Part shown: positions 12,323 through 15,558 of the stretch, one piece after another
How positions within the stretch are numbered: the stretch's first letter is position 1
Layout of the letters: the number at the start of each line of letters is the position of its first letter
Position numbers and translations under genes: made by a program
Notes under the pieces: model-generated
What the model saw: only the letters and a program-made list of their open reading frames with translations
What the model was told of the DNA's origin: nothing
Database searches by the model: none
Assembly (NCBI GenBank): GCA_027062125.1
Contig: JAMOTW010000215.1
Coordinates: 1 to 15,558, forward strand
Direction: 5' to 3'
Source of the DNA: Thermococcus sp.
Lineage (GTDB): Archaea; Methanobacteriota_B; Thermococci; Thermococcales; Thermococcaceae
Length of the DNA stretch: 15,558 bases

Positions 12323-15300
12323 TTGAGGAAGTACATAGCTTCCATCTTAACTGTACTCGTGACCCTCCTGTTAATAGCATCGATCAATCAGATACCCCGG
12401 ACTCTCTACGGCGGCAACGCCACACCCACAATATCCGGACTCGAGGGCATCCTGGGCATTCAGAACGGCTCCGGTGAGTATCAGGGTTCCCCGGTGAACG
12501 GCAGTAAGACGACATCCAAAAACATTGAGGCTTCACAGCTGTACCCCTGGCTCCCCATGGAAAACATGTCGGGCAATAGGAATGGGACTAATTCTGAGAT
12601 GCCGAATTCCGCCTCAAACGGCACCCCGGCACTGAATATGAGGAGGAGCATAGACCTCCGCAAAAACGGTTACTGTAAGGGGGACAGAAAAACTGTCGTC
12701 ATGACTGTAGAAGGGGCCGCCCACACGGCGTACCTGAGAAACGCGGTTTACACGAAATACCTAGATGGCAAGTGGTACGCTTTCAACGAAACGCCCGTCC
12801 CCGGGAACAGGGGGACGCTTCCCTTCCCCAAGGTGAAACACAGCACGGTCTCGGATTCAATAACGGTGACGCTCTCGGTCCCGATAGTTTCGTCCACTCT
12901 ATTCACCGCCCTTTACACGGCCGAAGTCAACGCGTCCATCCCAACGAGCTACTATAACGAGAGCCATCTGTTCGGTGCCGATGGAATTGTCTGGAAGTAC
13001 TCCCTCCACACGACCCACTATCAGTTCCAGGAGGAAGTTCTCGAGGCCGCTGTGAGCCCCCGCGACGATATATACCTGCAGGTCCCCAACCTCAGCCTGA
13101 GGGTGGTACAGCTCGCGGAGAACATAACCAGGGGCATTGAGGGGGACTACCGGAAGGCCAGGGCAATTGAGACGTACCTTAAAACCCACTACAAATACGA
13201 CGAAAACGCACCCCCCGCACCCGAGGGGATTGACCCCGTGGAGTGGTTCCTATTCCATTCAAGAAGAGGTGTTTGCATCGATTTTAACACCGCCTTCGTC
13301 ATCCTCGCGAGGCTTAGCGGCATTCCCGCCCGGCTTGTAACTGGATACATGGTGCGGAAGACGCCCGATGAACAGGCGGTTCACCCAAAGCAGGCCCACG
13401 CTTGGGCGGAGGTTCCCTTCAAAGGGTTGGGGTGGGTAACGTTTGATGCCACCGCCTCCGGAAGCTCCAGTGCGTTGGAAGGTTCCCATTCACCACCGAA
13501 TGTAACGGGGGGAGGACGTGGCTCCATTCCGGAGTTTTCGATCCAGATCAAACCGGATCCTGTGATCACAGGGGTCAACAGGTCCTTTTTCGTTAACATA
13601 ACCGTGATTCCCAGGCGCATTCCGGAGGTGGAGGGCTGTTCGCCGGAGTTCCGGGCCACCGTTGATATGAATGGATTATACAAGTTGGCGGCGAAGCTCC
13701 ACCCCAACACCTCAAAGCGGCTTCTCATGAAGGGACTCCCCGAGCCGGGGACGTACCATCCCACCGTTACTGTTGCGTTGATGTACTGCGGCGAGGTAAA
13801 CTTGACCCGGAAGACAAGCTTCACCGTTATTGTCAAGGGAACCAACTTCTCCCTTGTGGCAAAGCCGTCCAACCTGACCCTGGCCGAGGGGGAGCTGGGG
13901 AGGCTGAAGATCTTCGTTAGCGGGAAAAACTACCTGGACACAGTGTACCTGCACGTTGAGTACCCCTTCAAATACCGCCTTCTGAGGGATTCCGGGATCC
14001 CAGACTTTTCCGCCGACCTTCTGGTGGTGGCCCCCGAGGAGACGGGCGATTACACAATAAAAATCATAGGGAACTCCGGGAACGTTACCAATGTCCTCCA
14101 CGTGCCGCTGAGGGTAATGGGAGTTACCAGGACGGCCGTAACAGGGTACCCCGACAGGATCATAAAAGACACCCCCTTCTGGGTGAACGGGACGGTGACT
14201 GACAGGCACGGCAACCCAGTGGACGGACCGGTTTATGTGACCCTGAACGAGAGCAAAGACTCCCCGGGAACGGTCGTTGGTAACGGCACCTCAAAGGACG
14301 GGCGCTTCAATATTAAGTGCACCCTTCCCTCAGATTTCTCTCCCGGAGAATACCAGGTAGTGGCGCACTTTGTTGGGAACGAGTACTACCTTCCATCCAA
14401 CAGCGACCCGGGGGTCACGGTTGTGGACAGGACCTCCATCGAGGTCCCCCGCAGCATGATCGTGAACGTTGGGACGGTTCAGCTTGGGGGGACGCTCGTT
14501 GACTCCAGCGGGAGGGGCATAGAAAACGTTACCGTGGGCGTAATCCTCGATGGAACCCGAGTTTCCAACGTCACGACCGATGCAGAGGGAGTTTTCACGT
14601 CAGCATTCGCCATCGAATCTCCCGGAGAACACCGGGTAGTTTTGGCATACCCCGGGAACAAGTACTACCTGGGGACGGTTGCGGAGATAAACCTCACCGC
14701 AGTTAAGCTCGATGTTGAGATGCCCAAACAGTGGGTCATCGGACGGAATGTGACGGTAAACGGCTCGGTGCTTGGGGTGTCCTCCGGGGAGATGCGGATG
14801 TCGACCCCAGCGGGGCTGTTTGAGACCAACCTAAGCGGAGGAGTGTTCCGGTTCGATGTTCCAGTAAACGCCTCCCCCGGGGCATACAACGTTTTCTTTA
14901 CCTACGAGGACGCCCCCCTTGAAACCGTGCCCGTTGTTGTCACCTCACCGACCAACATCATCGTTCAGTTCGACGAACTGCGGGAGGGGGAGAACGCCAC
15001 CGTAAGGGTCATGCTCATGGACGTTTTTGGCAATCCTCTATCGGGAAAGAATATCACGCTCCAACTGTTCGGTGTGCACATGGGGAAGACCGGTGGCAAC
15101 GGTACTGCCGTTTTCTCCGTTGTTCCCGACCGGAGCGGAAAGGTTCACGGGACTGCTGTCTTCGGGGGAGAGTCCTTTTACCTGCCATCCCAGACGAGTT
15201 TCACAGTTTCAGTGGGCAAAAAACACAATTACTTCCTCCTTGCGCTTCCGCTGCTCTTCATCCCCGTCGGGGTGTTCATTTATAAGAAGCGGGTGGGCGG

Positions 15301-15558
15301 CGGTTTTGCGCTTAAACTGAGACCAATTACCAAAAAGCTGGAGGAGAGAGGTTACACATTATCCTTATCCCTTGACAGGAGTCCCCCGGTGTATGGGGAG
15401 GGGGAGCAGATAACGGTGCTCGCGCCAGCCCCAGTTGAACTCTATGTGGACGGTGAACCCGCGGGCACGGGAAGGGAATTCCGGCTGGCGCTTCCAAAGG
15501 GTGTACATGAGCTCCTTGCCAGGGGGGATGGGGGAAAGGGACGTGCCAGGGTGTGGGT
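12323..15558 (+). CDS. Membrane-anchored transglutaminase-like protein with Ig-like repeats and PEGA-like tail (3' end outside window)
   Basis: 1078 residues are visible in one uninterrupted frame. Residues 4-22 are a signal or anchor helix. About 40-110 is an Asn/Ser-rich stretch with many N-glycosylation sequons. The transglutaminase/cysteine-protease core (COG1305) has Cys318 in RGVCIDFNTAF, His359 in AHAWAEV and Asp375 in TFDAT, a complete triad. After about residue 400 come extracellular beta-sandwich domains; at least three related repeats end in YYLPS (688-), YYLGT (781-) and FYLPS (952-). A membrane helix NYFLLALPLLFIPVGVFIY lies at about 970-988, then KK and a cytoplasmic part with a PEGA-like segment (VELYVDGEPAGTGREFRLAL). 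The substrate is unknown; a surface peptidase or crosslinking role is inference. Relatives are often next to MoxR-ATPase, DUF58 and DUF4129 genes. TTG 12323 has GGTGT with a five-base spacer; GTG 12314 in frame is the alternative. Confidence 0.87.
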   Translation, partial: MRKYIASILTVLVTLLLIASINQIPRTLYGGNATPTISGLEGILGIQNGSGEYQGSPVNGSKTTSKNIEASQLYPWLPMENMSGNRNGTNSEMPNSASNGTPALNMRRSIDLRKNGYCKGDRKTVVMTVEGAAHTAYLRNAVYTKYLDGKWYAFNETPVPGNRGTLPFPKVKHSTVSDSITVTLSVPIVSSTLFTALYTAEVNASIPTSYYNESHLFGADGIVWKYSLHTTHYQFQEEVLEAAVSPRDDIYLQVPNLSLRVVQLAENITRGIEGDYRKARAIETYLKTHYKYDENAPPAPEGIDPVEWFLFHSRRGVCIDFNTAFVILARLSGIPARLVTGYMVRKTPDEQAVHPKQAHAWAEVPFKGLGWVTFDATASGSSSALEGSHSPPNVTGGGRGSIPEFSIQIKPDPVITGVNRSFFVNITVIPRRIPEVEGCSPEFRATVDMNGLYKLAAKLHPNTSKRLLMKGLPEPGTYHPTVTVALMYCGEVNLTRKTSFTVIVKGTNFSLVAKPSNLTLAEGELGRLKIFVSGKNYLDTVYLHVEYPFKYRLLRDSGIPDFSADLLVVAPEETGDYTIKIIGNSGNVTNVLHVPLRVMGVTRTAVTGYPDRIIKDTPFWVNGTVTDRHGNPVDGPVYVTLNESKDSPGTVVGNGTSKDGRFNIKCTLPSDFSPGEYQVVAHFVGNEYYLPSNSDPGVTVVDRTSIEVPRSMIVNVGTVQLGGTLVDSSGRGIENVTVGVILDGTRVSNVTTDAEGVFTSAFAIESPGEHRVVLAYPGNKYYLGTVAEINLTAVKLDVEMPKQWVIGRNVTVNGSVLGVSSGEMRMSTPAGLFETNLSGGVFRFDVPVNASPGAYNVFFTYEDAPLETVPVVVTSPTNIIVQFDELREGENATVRVMLMDVFGNPLSGKNITLQLFGVHMGKTGGNGTAVFSVVPDRSGKVHGTAVFGGESFYLPSQTSFTVSVGKKHNYFLLALPLLFIPVGVFIYKKRVGGGFALKLRPITKKLEERGYTLSLSLDRSPPVYGEGEQITVLAPAPVELYVDGEPAGTGREFRLALPKGVHELLARGDGGKGRARVW

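Noticed and set aside
1..15558. CRISPR array, tRNA gene or insertion sequence
   Set aside because: No regularly spaced direct repeats, tRNA-like cloverleaf or transposase gene was seen on either strand.

Overview
The window looks like a piece of a Thermococcales chromosome, most likely Thermococcus (hyperthermophilic euryarchaeon). The grounds are the gene content (TiaS, a COG1395-type HTH regulator, DUF835, MoaB/MoeA, PIN toxin-antitoxin), compact spacing, TATA boxes about 25 bases upstream of starts, Shine-Dalgarno sites of the GGTGA type, and a GC-rich structured RNA. The assignment rests on recognition of protein families, not on a database search.

Layout. 1-970 (minus): 5' three quarters of tiaS, cut by the window edge. 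1001-2931 (minus): a GNAT acetyltransferase gene followed by a lipoprotein esterase with a starch-binding-like domain. 2973-3932 (plus): the HTH regulator, divergent from the GNAT gene and convergent with an HD-domain phosphohydrolase (3972-5222, minus). 5325-6608 (minus) and 6731-7789 (plus): two divergent adenylate-forming enzymes of the PaaK/F390-synthetase type, the second short and without the C-terminal lysine domain. The second is followed by an apparently translationally coupled 7-TM protein with a DUF835 domain (7795-8892).

8930-9144 holds no convincing protein gene. It folds into three consecutive H/ACA guide hairpins, each with a box ACA or AUA exactly 15 bases after the end of its upper stem, and it has its own TATA box. 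The pockets of hairpins 2 and 3 match 23S rRNA around E. coli positions U2586 and U1915. This is the strongest non-protein signal in the window.

9210-11811: a small charged hypothetical protein (plus), then on the minus strand moaB, a vapB-vapC toxin-antitoxin pair, and moeA. The AT-richer vapBC pair sits between two molybdenum/tungsten-cofactor genes. 11893-12322: a 62-residue membrane protein, a tiny possible ORF or gene remnant, and the promoter region of the last gene. 12323-15558 (plus, cut by the window edge): a large membrane-anchored transglutaminase-like protein with Ig-like repeats, a late membrane segment and a PEGA-like tail.

A recurring detail concerns start codons. Because the Shine-Dalgarno site here is typically GGTG(A/G/T) plus five bases, five genes carry an in-frame GTG exactly nine bases before the start I prefer. 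Automatic annotation may extend these proteins by three residues.
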